From contig NC_089397.1 of the NCBI RefSeq assembly GCF_003171515.1, positions 2,294,001 to 2,358,000 on the forward strand: a DNA stretch of 64,000 bases, written 5' to 3'. Both the position numbers and the translations under genes were made by a program. Positions 20,024-31,348 of the stretch are shown piece by piece. Every line of letters begins with the position of its first letter. Position 1 is the stretch's first letter. The stretch comes from Pyrenophora tritici-repentis. Its lineage: Eukaryota > Ascomycota > Dothideomycetes > Pleosporales > Pleosporaceae. The notes beneath the pieces are model-generated. The model was not told where the DNA came from. It worked only from the letters and a program-made list of their open reading frames with translations, and did no database searches.

Positions 20024-20260
20024 TATTGGAACAAGGTCTCCTCTGGTGGTATGACTACCATAGGGAACCGAGTAGAGGTATGTTAGGTCACCACGTATTG
20101 GATTGAACTACACTAAGAGCTGTTGTTCTGTCTTCTTATTATCATGATGATCTGGGGATTTACATGACAGATCATCATTCCGCGTCGGTCCTTCTGCTCG
20201 GGCTTACTTCCACGAGCCTCATCCCCGCCGACCTGGACTGAACCTTACATCTTCTCAACA
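20024..20260. mobile_element. Solo LTR (237 bp) inside LINE ORF2
   Basis: The insert is bounded by the 5-bp duplication AAGCT (20019-20023 and 20261-20265). It begins TATTGGAACAAGG and ends CTTCTCAACA. The usual TG...CA ends would apply if the second base was G before a G-to-A change. The LINE frame resumes exactly after it. The parent LTR family is not otherwise present in the window. Confidence 0.75.
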
Positions 20261-21638
20261 AAGCTGATATAATTGCAATTCAAGAGCCATGGCTAACCAC
20301 CAACGACAACTACGCAACAGCAAGATCTATAAATCACACTGCGTTTATCCAGATCTTACCAGTAACAAACCTACCCGTCCGCCCTAGGGTTCTATTTTAT
20401 ATATCTAGAACACTGGAAGCAGAGACATTCACCCAACACGACTTCAAAACAGACCCAGACGCAATGGCTATTACAATAAAAGGTTCTAATTTCCAATTTA
20501 ACCTATTTAACGTATACAACCAAACAAACGCCGAAGGGGAAAAAACACTGCCTAGAGCTATACTCAACACCAAGCTTCCGCCAAGTTTTATCTTAGTACT
20601 AGATAGCAACGAGCACCATCCATTGTGGGACCCGCTATGCCCAACGACGAGCCAAGGAGCACAGCCATTTATTGACTGGATTGAAGAACAAGACCTAGAG
20701 CTCCTAAACACACCAGGAGTAGGCACATTCTTCAGACCACACCTATCTAGAGAAACAGTCCTAGACCTCTCACTTGTCACTCCAGACTTGGCTAGCGAAG
20801 CTACGGACTGGCAGACTATACCTGAAACTGGATCAGATCACTACGGCCTCCTATTCTCCATCCAAACAAACGCAGACCTTGTAGAAAACCCGACAAATCA
20901 ACCCAGATTTAATACTGCAAAGGCTGATTGGGACACCTTCAACAAGGAACTAGAAACGGCAATCCAAAACAGTCAGACCTTGCAAGATATGGACCAGATC
21001 AGTGATCCAAGAAAGGCAGACTCAATGGACCTTCTCCTCGGCAACAATACAGAGCTAGAGCAACAGCTAGAAGAGATTGGCAAAGCAATAACTCAAGCAA
21101 TCCAAACTGCAGCAAACAAAGCTATCCCTATCACTAGACTTGGTCCAAAACCAAAAGCTTGGTGGAACAAAGAGCTGACAAAGCTACGACAAGACACTTC
21201 CCACTATAGAAGGATTTTTAAAGAAAAGCTCGAAACTACTGCGATACACGACGCCTACCTAGAGAAAAGAGACTTCCTACGTGCACGAAACACCTACAAC
21301 AAGGCAATCAAAGACGCTAAAAGGAAACACTGGAATGAATTCCTAGAGAAGGAGGACCCGCAGTCAATCTACAAAGCCATGGCATACACAAAGGATAATA
21401 AAGTCAAAATAATTCCACCTATACAAGGAGAAACATCATTCGACAAGAAATGCCAAGCGTTCCGCAACACGCTATTCCCACCACCGCCCACAACCGAAGC
21501 GCCCACATTCACCAACTACCAGGAAAAGAGATGGGATTGGCCAGCACTATCCACGACTGAACTAGAACGAGCATGCTCAAGTCAAGTCAAAAGTAGTACC
21601 CCAGGACCAGATGCAATAACACAAGACATAATCACAGC

Positions 21639-21800
21639 TAGACTCCGCAACAATCAATTCAATCCGGTCACTCTCCTAGACCCACTTACCTATCTAGGTA
21701 GGGCTTAAACTCCTATAGGTAACTACTAGGCTTAAAGCGGTAATCAATCAATCCAATCTGAACCTTCTAGGACCCACTTAATTGATTGTTGCGGACTGTG
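21639..21800. mobile_element. hAT-type MITE family M1, copy 3, in LINE ORF2
   Basis: The perfect 8-bp duplication is ATCACAGC (21631-21638 and 21801-21808). It has the same length and orientation as copy 2. It splits the reverse transcriptase domain. Confidence 0.94.
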
Positions 21801-24472
21801 ATCACAGCCGCGTACAAAGCTCAACCGCAAACGATGTTTAAAGCTTTCTCACTCCTATTCGACTACGGATACCACCCAAAATGCTGGAAACAAGCTACAG
21901 GAGCTGTTCTCAAAAAGGCATCAAAACCAGACTATTCAATCCCAAAAGCCTACAGAGTCATTACTCTATTAAGCTGTTTAGGAAAGATTAACGAGAGGAT
22001 CACCGCAAGTAGGCTGAGCAATCTAGCAGAAATCACAGAGCTACTACACCTAACCCAAATTGGGGGTAGACTCAAGAAATCTGCAATAGATGCAGCTATG
22101 CTACTCATCGACCAAATCCAGCACCAGAAACAGAAAGGCCAAATAACATCAACTATCTTCCTGGACGTAAAGGGAGCATTTGACCACGTCTCACACAATC
22201 AATTCCTGCGAACACTTAAGAAGCTAGGCCTCCCAATTAGTCTTATCACTTGGACAAAATCCTTCTTCTCAAATAGATCGCTAAGACTCTCCTTCGACAA
22301 TAAGACACAAGAATTCTCCGAGATAATAGCTGGGATACCTTAAGGCAGCCTAGTGTCTCCGATCTTCTTTCTTATCTACACCAGAGACCTCTTCCCAGGA
22401 CTACAAAGCTTCAACCTATCCTATATCGACGACCTATCTCTATCGACATCCTCAACATCTCTAAAGAAAAACGTCAAAATACTAGAACAGCAAGTCCGCC
22501 TACTATCTCACCGAGGGAAAAACTTAGCGATTATGTTCGATATAGCTAAGACAGAGCTCATTCACTTTACCGCCAAGAAAGAGAGAAAAGAGAGAAGCCT
22601 ACAGCTTCCAGACAACACCATTGTAGAACCGAAAGACACAATCAAATGGCTAGGCATCCACATAGACAATAGACTGTCTTTCAAGGAACATATTGCTACA
22701 CGCGTAAGCCAAGCAACAAAAGCATTTCACAGGCTAGGGAGACTGGCCAACATCGAAAGAGGACTCTCCCCAAAAGCAGTACGACAACTATACCTAGCCT
22801 GCGTCACAAGCGTTGCAGACTACGGATCACAAATATACTGGAAGAACCAAAGCTACGCCACTAGCCTCCTACAATCACTGCACAACCTAGCGTGTAGGAA
22901 GATAATTGGAGTGTTTAGAACGTCACCATCCCTACCAACAAGCATTGAATCCGGACTTACGTCACCTGCAATTAGACTCAACACCAACAACCGAAAGTAT
23001 GCGTCTAGAGCACACCAGCTATCCAGCAACCACCCAATCCAGAAAGCAATTACAAGGATCACAAATACAGACAAAGCTAGCTACAAAAAGCCAAACCAGC
23101 ATAGACAACTATATACTATTGTTAAGTCAATCCCAGAGAGAGACAACAATAGCGTAGAAAAGATAATCCCATATAGGTTCAGACCGTGGGAAAGTCTTAA
23201 CTACAAGGTTACTGTATCAAAAAAGAGCAAAGAGGAAGAGGCAATTGCACACGCGGATTATATCCTATCAAGGAGCGGAGATAACTTCACCGCAATCTAC
23301 TCAGATGCCTCACAACACGACAAGGGAATAGGGATCGGCGTAGGTGTAGTAGCGTACAGCTCCACCCACGAAGAAACCTTTTCTCAAAAGACAAACATTG
23401 GATGCTCCCAACTAGTCTACAACGGTGAACTAGAGGGGATAGCACAGGCATTTGAACACGCGGCTATAGTGGCACAAGAAGGCCAAGAGATCTACGTATA
23501 CGCAGACAACCAAGCAGCAATTCACAGGCTTAACAACCTATCGGACAACCCGGGACAACAGTGGCTACTAAGATGCATCAGAGCCGCAAAGAGAATAACG
23601 ACAAAGAAAGCATCTACCCACCTGCAGTGGGCCCCAGGACATAACGACGTCAAAGGCAACGAAAAAGCCGACACGCTAGCAAAGGAAGCAGCTAAAGAGA
23701 GACCAACAACATCGACCATAGCGAGCCTAGCCTACTTAGGCACAGAAATCAACAAAATACAAAAAACAGAACAACTGATGGAGTACAAGAGGTATACCGA
23801 CAGGCCCACCAAAAACAGAAGCTCCTACTCAAGGATCTTCAAGCTCAACACACATACAACAATCAAAGTCCCGAAGGGAACACCAAGAGAAATCTCGAGC
23901 GCGTTCTACTCACTCAAGCTAGGACATGGATACTTCAACTCCTACCTTAAGAGATTCAACAAGAGAGACTGCAATCTATGTATATGCTACAAACCACAAA
24001 CACCACAGCATCTACTTCTAGATTGCAAACAGTACAAAGCACATCGGAATACACTCAAAGAAGCAATACCACACAGACCCATCACCCTCCCACTTCTCCT
24101 CCAAACAAAGACAGGCATCAAAGCTACTCTAGCCTTTATTGCAAGTACTGGGATTGGCACGAGAAAATGGCACCTTGGGCAAACCACCGAACAGACAGAC
24201 ACTGTATAAAACTACAAAAACAATATTTCCTTATCCAAAAGAGCCCGCTGCTACATCTCTTTCTATTCACCACACTGCTCTTTAGCACCCGCGCCAATGG
24301 AAGACTAGCTCTGAAATTGGAGTACGCAAAACACCACCCAAATTGTACAAGACCCATAGAAACTCCACAACGACCATCATACATAGAACGGCTTAGCCAA
24401 AGTCCTACATAGTCACCGACTGATACAGGACTCTAATGGAAATATCTGTGCGTACGATGAGCCAGTTCGCTA

Positions 24473-26612
24473 CCGTGCCCGTGCGCGACACGAGCCAGTT
24501 CGCGAGTCGAGCCATCTGAACATCATAACATTGAAAACAGCCCATTTCCACGACGCGATAACTCTACAACCATAGACCCAATTCAAGAAGCAATTAGATA
24601 TATTGAATCGCGTGAAGCTGGAGATAATTTCTCGTACCGCCAAGTTGCAAAAATGTTCAAAGTCGATCGAACGACGTTGTCGCGAAGACACCGCGGTGTT
24701 CAACGATCAAATGCAGCCTACAACGAACAGAAGCTCCTACTCAGCCCACAACAAGAGGATGAACTTGTAAAATACACAGAAAGATGCACAAGGCGAGGCT
24801 TGCCACCTACACGAGAGATGATACAAAATTTCGCCGGGACAGTAGTGAAGTGGGAGGTTTCTGAAAGCTGGGTTACGCGGTTTCTCCATCGCCACACCGA
24901 CGACCTCACCATTAAATGGAGTGCCGGGATCGATCGCAACCGGCACCAGGCTGACTCTGAAGAAAGATACAAGCTCTACTTTGACATGTTGCACTCGAAG
25001 ATGCGAGAGCACAACGTCGAGGCGCGCAATACGTACAATATGGATGAGAAGGGCTTCTTTGTTGGCATCACATCACGCTCAAAGCGCGTCTTTTCGAAGG
25101 CAGTATGGGCTTCAAAAGAGCGTACAGCGGCGGTTCAAGATGGCAACAGGGAATGGATAACGCTGCTGGCTTGCGTATGCGCTTCTGGGGATGCACTGCC
25201 GCCCGCTCTCATCTACCAGGGCACCTCAGGGCTTCAATCAGGCTGGGTCGACGCCGTAGAGGTCGGTAAACACGAGGTTTTCTTCTCAAATTCAGGCTCA
25301 GGATGGAGCAACAATGATATAGGATTGGCCTGGCTTGAACAGGTGTTCCAGCGCTGTACGAAGCAGAAAGCGGGCCGCAGCTACAGGCTTCTCATCCTTG
25401 ACGGCCATGGCAGCCATGTAACGACTGATTTCATAGATTTTTGCGACGGCAATCGCATTCTCCTCGCTATCTTCCCCCCGCACGCTACCCACAGCCTCCA
25501 GCCGCTTGATGTGGTCCTCTTCGCGCCGCTCTCGAAGTACTACTCTCAAGAACTCGACCGCCACCTTCAGCGCTCGCAAGCGCTATTGCGAGTCACAAAA
25601 CGCGACTTCTTTAGCTTCTTTTGGCCTGCCTGGGGCTCTACAATGACGCAGGATAACATTTTGAAGAGTTTTCAAGCTACAGGCGTGTGGCCGATGGATG
25701 CGGAAGTTATACTCAAACGCTTCTACAACACCAACTCAGAGCAAGATGAGGCTTCAAGACTTGGGCAGCACGGCGACGGCGATAGCTGGAGAGAGCTGCG
25801 AAAAGTTTTTGACGCCGCAGTCGATAATAAGGCCAGGCTTGAAGCCCGGCGGCTTGAGGCTTCACTACACTCTCTACAGGTGCAAAACGAGCTCCTCCAC
25901 TATGAAAACGACGGCCTACTGCAAGCGGCGAAGGGCCAAAAGAAGCACAAGACAAAGAGCAAGACTATGGATCTTCAACGGCGCAAAGAGTACCACGGTG
26001 GCGCTGTTTTCTGGTCTCCAAGGAAGCTCCGCGAAGCCCGCGCCCGCGAGGCGACGAAACGACATGAAGCCGAACGCGAACAACTCCAAAAAACTCACGA
26101 TAGAGAGCTGAAAGCGGCGGCAAAGTTATACCAAAAGCGGCAGGCGGCGGCAGCAAAGGTGGCTCAACAACATGCCGCTGAGGAGCGCAAAATGGCAAAA
26201 AAAGCGAAGGCTGAGGAACTTGCCGCCGCGAGGGCGCTCAAAAAGCTGCAACGCGACGCTGCAACCGCACAAAAATCTCACGATACAAGCAATACACCTA
26301 AGCGAAAAGCCTCACACAAAGCCGGCAATAATACAGCAAAGCGTCGTCGTGTTAGTAGGCGTGGAAATGGTGCTGTTCCTGCACCTGCGACGCCGCCCGC
26401 ACCACCCAAAAAGACGACGCGCGGTCGGCAAATCAAGACGCCAACGAGATTCAATTAAATAGAAAGTATCGCATACATCTATAGATCAATACTCCAAAAA
26501 ATCTCGCGATAATCGCTTTTGTAGGTGGCTCTACAGCCTCATCTTTACAATCTCAATATACATGGTTGGGTGGCTCGACTCGCGAACTGGCTCGTGTCGC
26601 GCACGGGCACGG
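24473..26612 (+). mobile_element. pogo-A transposon
   Basis: The inverted ends are CCGTGCCCGTGCGCGACACG and reverse, running for over 40 bp. A TA lies at 24471-24472 and 26613-26614. The element is 2140 bp with one transposase gene. The right TA is also the left TA of pogo-C. Confidence 0.92.
24572..26458 (+). CDS. pogo-A transposase (DDE_1), start codon probably lost
   Basis: An N-terminal Psq-type HTH (YRQVAKMFKVDRTTLSRRHRG) and a CENP-B HTH (PTREMIQNFAG...SWVTRFLHRH) precede the DDE_1 domain. The catalytic Asp residues lie in YNMDEKGFFVG and LILDGHGSH, and the third acidic position near HSLQPLDVVLF. A long basic, coiled-coil C-terminus follows, ending with a KRRR-type nuclear signal. By comparison with pogo-C (MEPIDAAL) the start should be at 24572, but the codon there is ATA. 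The first downstream ATG is 24653, which would remove part of the first HTH. The frame is otherwise open for 629 codons. Confidence 0.85.
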   Translation: MDPIQEAIRYIESREAGDNFSYRQVAKMFKVDRTTLSRRHRGVQRSNAAYNEQKLLLSPQQEDELVKYTERCTRRGLPPTREMIQNFAGTVVKWEVSESWVTRFLHRHTDDLTIKWSAGIDRNRHQADSEERYKLYFDMLHSKMREHNVEARNTYNMDEKGFFVGITSRSKRVFSKAVWASKERTAAVQDGNREWITLLACVCASGDALPPALIYQGTSGLQSGWVDAVEVGKHEVFFSNSGSGWSNNDIGLAWLEQVFQRCTKQKAGRSYRLLILDGHGSHVTTDFIDFCDGNRILLAIFPPHATHSLQPLDVVLFAPLSKYYSQELDRHLQRSQALLRVTKRDFFSFFWPAWGSTMTQDNILKSFQATGVWPMDAEVILKRFYNTNSEQDEASRLGQHGDGDSWRELRKVFDAAVDNKARLEARRLEASLHSLQVQNELLHYENDGLLQAAKGQKKHKTKSKTMDLQRRKEYHGGAVFWSPRKLREARAREATKRHEAEREQLQKTHDRELKAAAKLYQKRQAAAAKVAQQHAAEERKMAKKAKAEELAAARALKKLQRDAATAQKSHDTSNTPKRKASHKAGNNTAKRRRVSRRGNGAVPAPATPPAPPKKTTRGRQIKTPTRFN

Positions 26613-26614
26613 TA

Positions 26615-28736
26615 CCGTGCCGGACGGTCATGTGCCTCGGACGGCTACATGCCCGATCCGCCCCACCAAAACCACCACCACCACCAACTTTGCCACGCCG
26701 CGATCACCGCAAATGGAGCCTATCGACGCTGCGCTTACAGCTATACAAGCTTTAGAGCCTGGAGAAAAACTGATATATACTTAAATTGCGAAAAAGTACG
26801 GCGTTGAGCCTACGACGCTTAGGCGGCGGCACCAAGGTCTAACCACCTCGCGCGCGGCCTACTATGAAAATCCGCGCGCTCTCCACCCACAACAGGAATT
26901 AGAGCTTATACAGTACATCGATCGAATTAGTAAGCAAGGCTTGCCACCTAGTAGAGATACAGTACGCAGGTTTGCTTCACAGCTTGCCCAGAAAGAGCTT
27001 GGATACCACTGGGTTGATCGCTTTGTTCAACGCTATCCCAATCTTCTCAAATCAAAACTGGTCACCGCCATGGATCGCAAACGCCACAGAGCGGATTCAG
27101 AACTGAAATATAAGCTCTACTTTGAGCTTCTACGCGATAAACTCAGCCAATACCAAGTTGAGCCGCGCCATATCTACAATATGGATGAGAAGGGCTTCAT
27201 GATTGGAGTCGAATCTCGCTCAAAGAGGATCTTCTCCAGGGCTTCTCTAGAGGGCGGTATCAGAAGATCTTTGATCCAAGATGGCAACCAAGATTGGATA
27301 ACTCTCATCGCTTGTATCTGCGCTGATGGATCTCACCTTGAGCCAAGCCTCATCTATCAGGGTCAATCTAGATCGATCCAGGACTCGTGGTTGCAAGGCT
27401 TTGATCCAGATATTCATCGAGCCCGAATCGCCTCATCCCCCTCCGGCTGGTTGAACAACGATATTGGGCTTGAATGGCTCAAACAGGTGTTTGATCCTGC
27501 CACCAAAGCAAAAGCTCGATCGTCTTACCGACTATTGTTTGTAGATGGGCATCAGTCTCACCTCACGATGGATTTCCTGGACTATTGTGACCAGAACAAG
27601 ATCTTGTTAGCGATCTACCCACCTCACGCGACCCATACTTTGCAGCCTCTTGACGTTGGCCTATTTAAGCCTCTATCGACCGCGTACTCCAATGAGCTAT
27701 CGAGCTTCGTGAATCAATGCCGTGGGCTGCTATCTATCACTAAAAGCCACTTCTTCCCGCTGTTTTGGAGAGCTTGGAAGACCTCATTCAAGGAATCTAC
27801 AATCCTCCGGGCGTTTGAAGCCACAGGCCTATCGCCATTCAATCCAGAGATAATACTCCAGAAGTTCCGAACTACAGTCCGTGAGAGCGATAGCGAGTCC
27901 TCTAACTTTAGTGCGTCTGATTGGAGAAAGATCAGGCAGCTAGTAGATCGTGCGGTCAACCATAAAGAGAGCAGGAAGATCTCGCAGCTTAATCAAACTA
28001 TCCTTAAGCTATCCACCCGATCATCGCTTGTTGAGCAAAAGAATAAGAAGTTGCGAGAAGCCTTAATTGAGGAGAGGCAGCGCAAGCAGCGATCTCGGCA
28101 TAGACCACTCGAGCAATCCGAAGGGTACTATGGTGGAGCGGTTTTCTGGTCCCCGCGGAAGGTGAGAGAAGCTCGTAGCGTCCAGGAGCAGAAAGATCGT
28201 GATACTGAGCAGCTACAACAACAAAAAGCTGCCGCGATCCAGGCTCGGGAGGATTCAAAGCTAATCAAAGCGCGCGAGATCGATGCGAGGCGTCGGGCGC
28301 GAGCGGAGGCGAAGCTACTGAGGGAGAAGAAGAGAACGGATGAAGCCGCCGAGCGAGCAGCTCGTCAAGCAGCCCGCAAAGCAGCAAAACGACTTCAACA
28401 AACTATCAAAACTTCCCAGAAGAGTAAGAAGAAGAGCCTTCAAGCTCGTACAAAACCAAAACCAAAAAAATCTATCGTTTGTGATCGTGGTGGTGGTGCG
28501 CAGCCATCTACTCACCCAACGAGCCCACCACCGATTCGATCGCGACGTGGGCGCGACATCAAGTTGCCAGCCAAACATAAGTAGATGGAATATCGCAATA
28601 CTATTTCTAGATCGCAATGCCAAAATATCTCACAATAACAGCTATTTAGTGCGGCTCTACAGCCCCATCTTTGTGGTGGTTTTGGTGGGGCGGATCGGGC
28701 ATGTAGCCGTCCGAGGCACATGACCGTCCGGCACGG
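26615..28736 (+). mobile_element. pogo-C transposon
   Basis: The inverted ends are CCGTGCCGGACGGTCATGTG and reverse, over 60 bp long and extending to GGTTTTGGTGG. TA lies at 26613-26614 and 28737-28738. The first bases resemble those of pogo-A, but the rest differs. It sits directly between pogo-A and pogo-B, one TA from each. Confidence 0.92.
26713..28584 (+). pseudogene. pogo-C transposase with one early stop
   Basis: It starts MEPIDAALTAIQALEPG. A TAA at 26782-26784 interrupts the first HTH just before IAKKYGVEPTTLRRRHQG; a CAA would fit the family. The rest is open: CENP-B HTH (PPSRDTVRRFASQLAQ, WVDRFVQRYPN), the DDE_1 core with IYNMDEKGFMIGVESRS and LFVDGHQSHLTMDF, THTLQPLDVGLF, then a basic coiled coil and RRGRDIKLPAKHK at the end. 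Apart from that one stop it looks functional and is a close relative of pogo-A. Confidence 0.87.
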
Positions 28737-28738
28737 TA

Positions 28739-30498
28739 GTTTGCGTCCACCCCTAGTTTGCGCCCACCCAGCTCAACACGCGATAACACAACAACGCCGC
28801 ATTCAATATAGATCCTCATGAAGAGGTTTTACAAGGTGCTATCCGCGATCTTGAATCCGGTGTTTTTACGAGCCAGAGAGCAGCTGCTAGGGCTTGGGAC
28901 GTTCCTCGCAGCTCACTCCGGCGCCGGCTGCAGGGCAGCGTTCCACACGCGATAGCTCATCAACAGCAGCAGCGACTAACACCAGAACAGGAGGCCTTCA
29001 TAGTTGACTGGATCATCGAGGAGGATACGCGTTCTTTACCTCCATCTCATGCGCGCGTACGAGAAATGGCGACTCGAATACTACGACTTGGTGGCGACCA
29101 CGAGCCCCTCGGTCAGCGATGGATTTCATCCTTCCTTGCGCGTCAACCTCGAGTTGCAAGTATTGTTGGACGATCGATTGACACCCTAAGAGCTGAGGCT
29201 GCGAGCCCTGCTCAGATTCTCGCATTCCTAGAGCTCTTCTACAGGACTCGAATAGAGCTGAATATCAGGGTAGAGGATATATGGAATATGAACGAGACTG
29301 GCATCGCACTAGGAGTATGTACCAACTCTCAGGTGGTCGCACGAGCTGGCAAGCGTAAAGCTTACGTCAAAACTCCAGGCGATCACGAGTGGGTATCGAT
29401 ACTTGAGACAATCTCAGCTACTGGGCAGAAACTCAGGTGCATAGTGATATTCAAGGGACAGAGCCTACAGACAACGTGGTTCCCGTCTAGCTCAGTTCCA
29501 GACTGGTTATATACCACCTCTAAGAATGGATGGACCTCGCATGAGATAGGAATTGAGTGGCTAAGGTGCATATTCATCCCAGACACTCAGCCTCATGGAG
29601 ATCAATGGAGGATACTGATACTTGATGGACATGGGTCTCACGTCGATATTGAGTTCATGCTACTCTGCCGTCAGCATAGGATATGGACTATATACCTTCC
29701 TCCTCACGCCTCTCATCTCCTACAGCCTCTCATCTCCTACAGCCTCTAGACCTAGCTCCTTTTAGCGTACTCAAGTCAGAGTATAGAGCTAGGATTGGAG
29801 CTCTATCTGCTCGTGATGACGCAGCTCCTATAAAGAAGGAGCGCTTTATATCCTCCTGTCATCAAGCTCGAGAGTAAGGCCTCTCTGAGCGCGTTATTCG
29901 AGCTGGTCGGAGGGCTACAGGCCTCTGCCCATACAACCCTTCTATTGTCCTCAACTCCTCTTAGGTTTATGCTCGTCCTATTACTCCTCCATCGCCTGCG
30001 CAGCCTCAAACTCTTGTAGATCAATCCTTCTTAACTCCAAAGAGGGCTCAAGATCTATATAAAGCTCAGCAGCAGCTTCTACAGTTAGGATCTCTCTCTC
30101 GGAGCACACGCCAAGTGCTTGGCAAAGCAGGGAAGGCTATATCTCTATCAACTGCTCTCACAGCTCAACTACAGGCTGAGAATCAACACTTGAAATATCA
30201 ACTAGAGCAACTTCAGAGTAGGCAGACGAGAAAGAGGGTCAGGATTAATCAGAATGAACGCTTTAGCAATGCTGAGAGTATCAAAGCTGCAATAGACAGA
30301 GCAGCAGCTCAAGTTGCGCAGTCATCAACAAAAGAGACAGAGAAAGCTGCAAAGACTGCAGCAGCTCAAGCTGAAGCTCTTACTCTAGCATCCATATGTA
30401 CACAGTTTCAAATATAAGCGCTGTTGTTGAGTTATCGCGTGTTGAGCTGGGTGGGCGCATTCGCGCACGGTGGGCGCAAACTAGGGGTGGACGCAAAC
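28739..30498 (+). mobile_element. pogo-B transposon
   Basis: The inverted ends start GTTTGCGTCCACCCCTAGTT and extend to about 70 bp with one internal insertion on the right. TA lies at 28737-28738 and 30499-30500. It is about 1.76 kb. It belongs to a different pogo branch from A and C. Confidence 0.9.
28808..30417 (+). pseudogene. pogo-B transposase, degenerate
   Basis: The expected start (codon at 28808, ATA instead of ATG) precedes DPHEEVLQGAIRDLESGVF. HTH regions are RAWDVPRSSLRRRLQG and WISSFLARQPRVAS. The first catalytic site reads IWNMNETGIALGV, so the usual Asp of MDETG is Asn (one G-to-A change). The second Asp is present in LILDGHGSHVD. At about 29715-29750 a 17-bp tandem duplication (CTCATCTCCTACAGCCT) shifts the frame before LDLAPFSVLK. 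Stops at about 29876 and 29961 follow; both could be CAA/CAG changes. The coiled-coil C-terminus is still readable. The element is inactive. Confidence 0.85.
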
Positions 30499-30500
30499 TA

Positions 30501-31191
30501 GGCCCCCGAGTTTATTGCGTTCAATTAGAGCAAGTAGGGTCACCTGACGCGACGTGTCACACTTTCGCAGCCCCACTGGGTCGCAAGATTTGACGGCCCC
30601 TCCACGGAGACTCATTGCAGTCCAAGAGTTCATCTTCGCAACACTGACTAGGTAGGTCACAAAACAGCTTCTGAGTGGCTTCGACACGTTTCGGAGAAAC
30701 GTCCGCAGTAATATATAAATTTCCGATGCAGCACTACAGGTGTCTGAGCTCCAGAGTTGTCAACAATCAAGCCAATCTGCAATCAAGCCAAATGTGGCCC
30801 CTGCTCGCTAGCCTTGTCGATCAGGCACGGGCCTATGAAAGAGACGTGCCACCCCTATATTTAGGTATAGCTGTACCTGTATATTCTAGGCCGCTAGTAA
30901 GCAGGGGCCACATTTGGCTTGATTGCAGATTGGCTTGATTGTTGACAACTCTGCTGAGCTCAGCGCAAGTCGGCCCGATGTAGGATCGAGGCGGGTATCT
31001 TAGGCAGAGCTATGGTGCGGGCTGATGACGGGCCAACACTCGTAGCCGAACACATGCTCCTTGTGCCCACTTTCTCACTCAGCAGCCAAAAACAGCCAGT
31101 ATCAGCGTCGGGTGATAGGACATGTGTATACCGCCATGTTGAGATATTGCGTTGTTAGGTGCGTTACTCGCTTGTACGCGTCACTCACACA
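30501..31191. other. Intergenic, contains MITE M3
   Basis: No gene is recognised. A TATA-like stretch (TAATATATAAATTT) lies near 30705-30720 without a convincing downstream reading frame. The 202-bp MITE at 30752-30953 is the only identified element. Confidence 0.5.
30752..30953. mobile_element. hAT-type MITE family M3 (202 bp)
   Basis: The inverted ends CAGAGTTGTCAACAATCAAG and reverse continue for about 50 bp (to GCCCCTGC). The 8-bp duplication is CTGAGCTC (30744-30751 and 30954-30961). The TTGACAACTCTG terminus resembles M4 at 52219 and the hAT-3 end. Confidence 0.92.
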
Positions 31192-31348
31192 TACTGTGGT
31201 ATCAGGCATAAGTTTTGTACAGTGGGGCAAACAGGGGCTGATTTCAACTAGTACAAGTTGAGATGGTCTATTCAGTATTTGGTATAGCCGCCCTGGGCAG
31301 CCAATACAGCCTCACACCTCTCTCTCATACTATTTACTATTATTATTA

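Larger units (their letters stand above)
19931..24209 (+). pseudogene. LINE ORF2: endonuclease, reverse transcriptase, RNase H
   Basis: Domains in order are an APE-type endonuclease (IRILQVNLNKS, IIAIQEPWLT, LDSNEHHPLW, and GSDHYGLLFSI near its end), the reverse transcriptase (TIFLDVKGAFDHV; LSYIDDLSLS carries the active-site Asp pair), RNase H (IYSDASQHDKGIGIGVG, NGELEGIAQAFEHA, YADNQAAIHRL, NEKADTLAKEAA), and a C-terminal Cys/His segment (CNLCICYKPQTPQHLLLDCK). It is broken three times: a solo LTR at 20024-20260, an M1 MITE at 21639-21800, and a TAA at 22341-22343 where the family has CAA (GIPQGS). Counting frames across the first two insertions, with their duplications removed, shows no other shift. 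Confidence 0.88.
19737..24446 (+). mobile_element. Tad1-type LINE, 5' truncated
   Basis: It contains the end of ORF1 (zinc knuckles), ORF2 and a 3' region (about 24210-24446). The 3' region ends ACAGGACTCTAATGGAAATAT and recurs at 33182, 42400 and 63590, where it is followed by (TAA)n. In this copy the TAA tail is missing and pogo-A starts 26 bp further on. A solo LTR and an M1 MITE lie inside ORF2. It is the likely source of the 3' ends used by the composite retroelements in this window. Confidence 0.85.
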
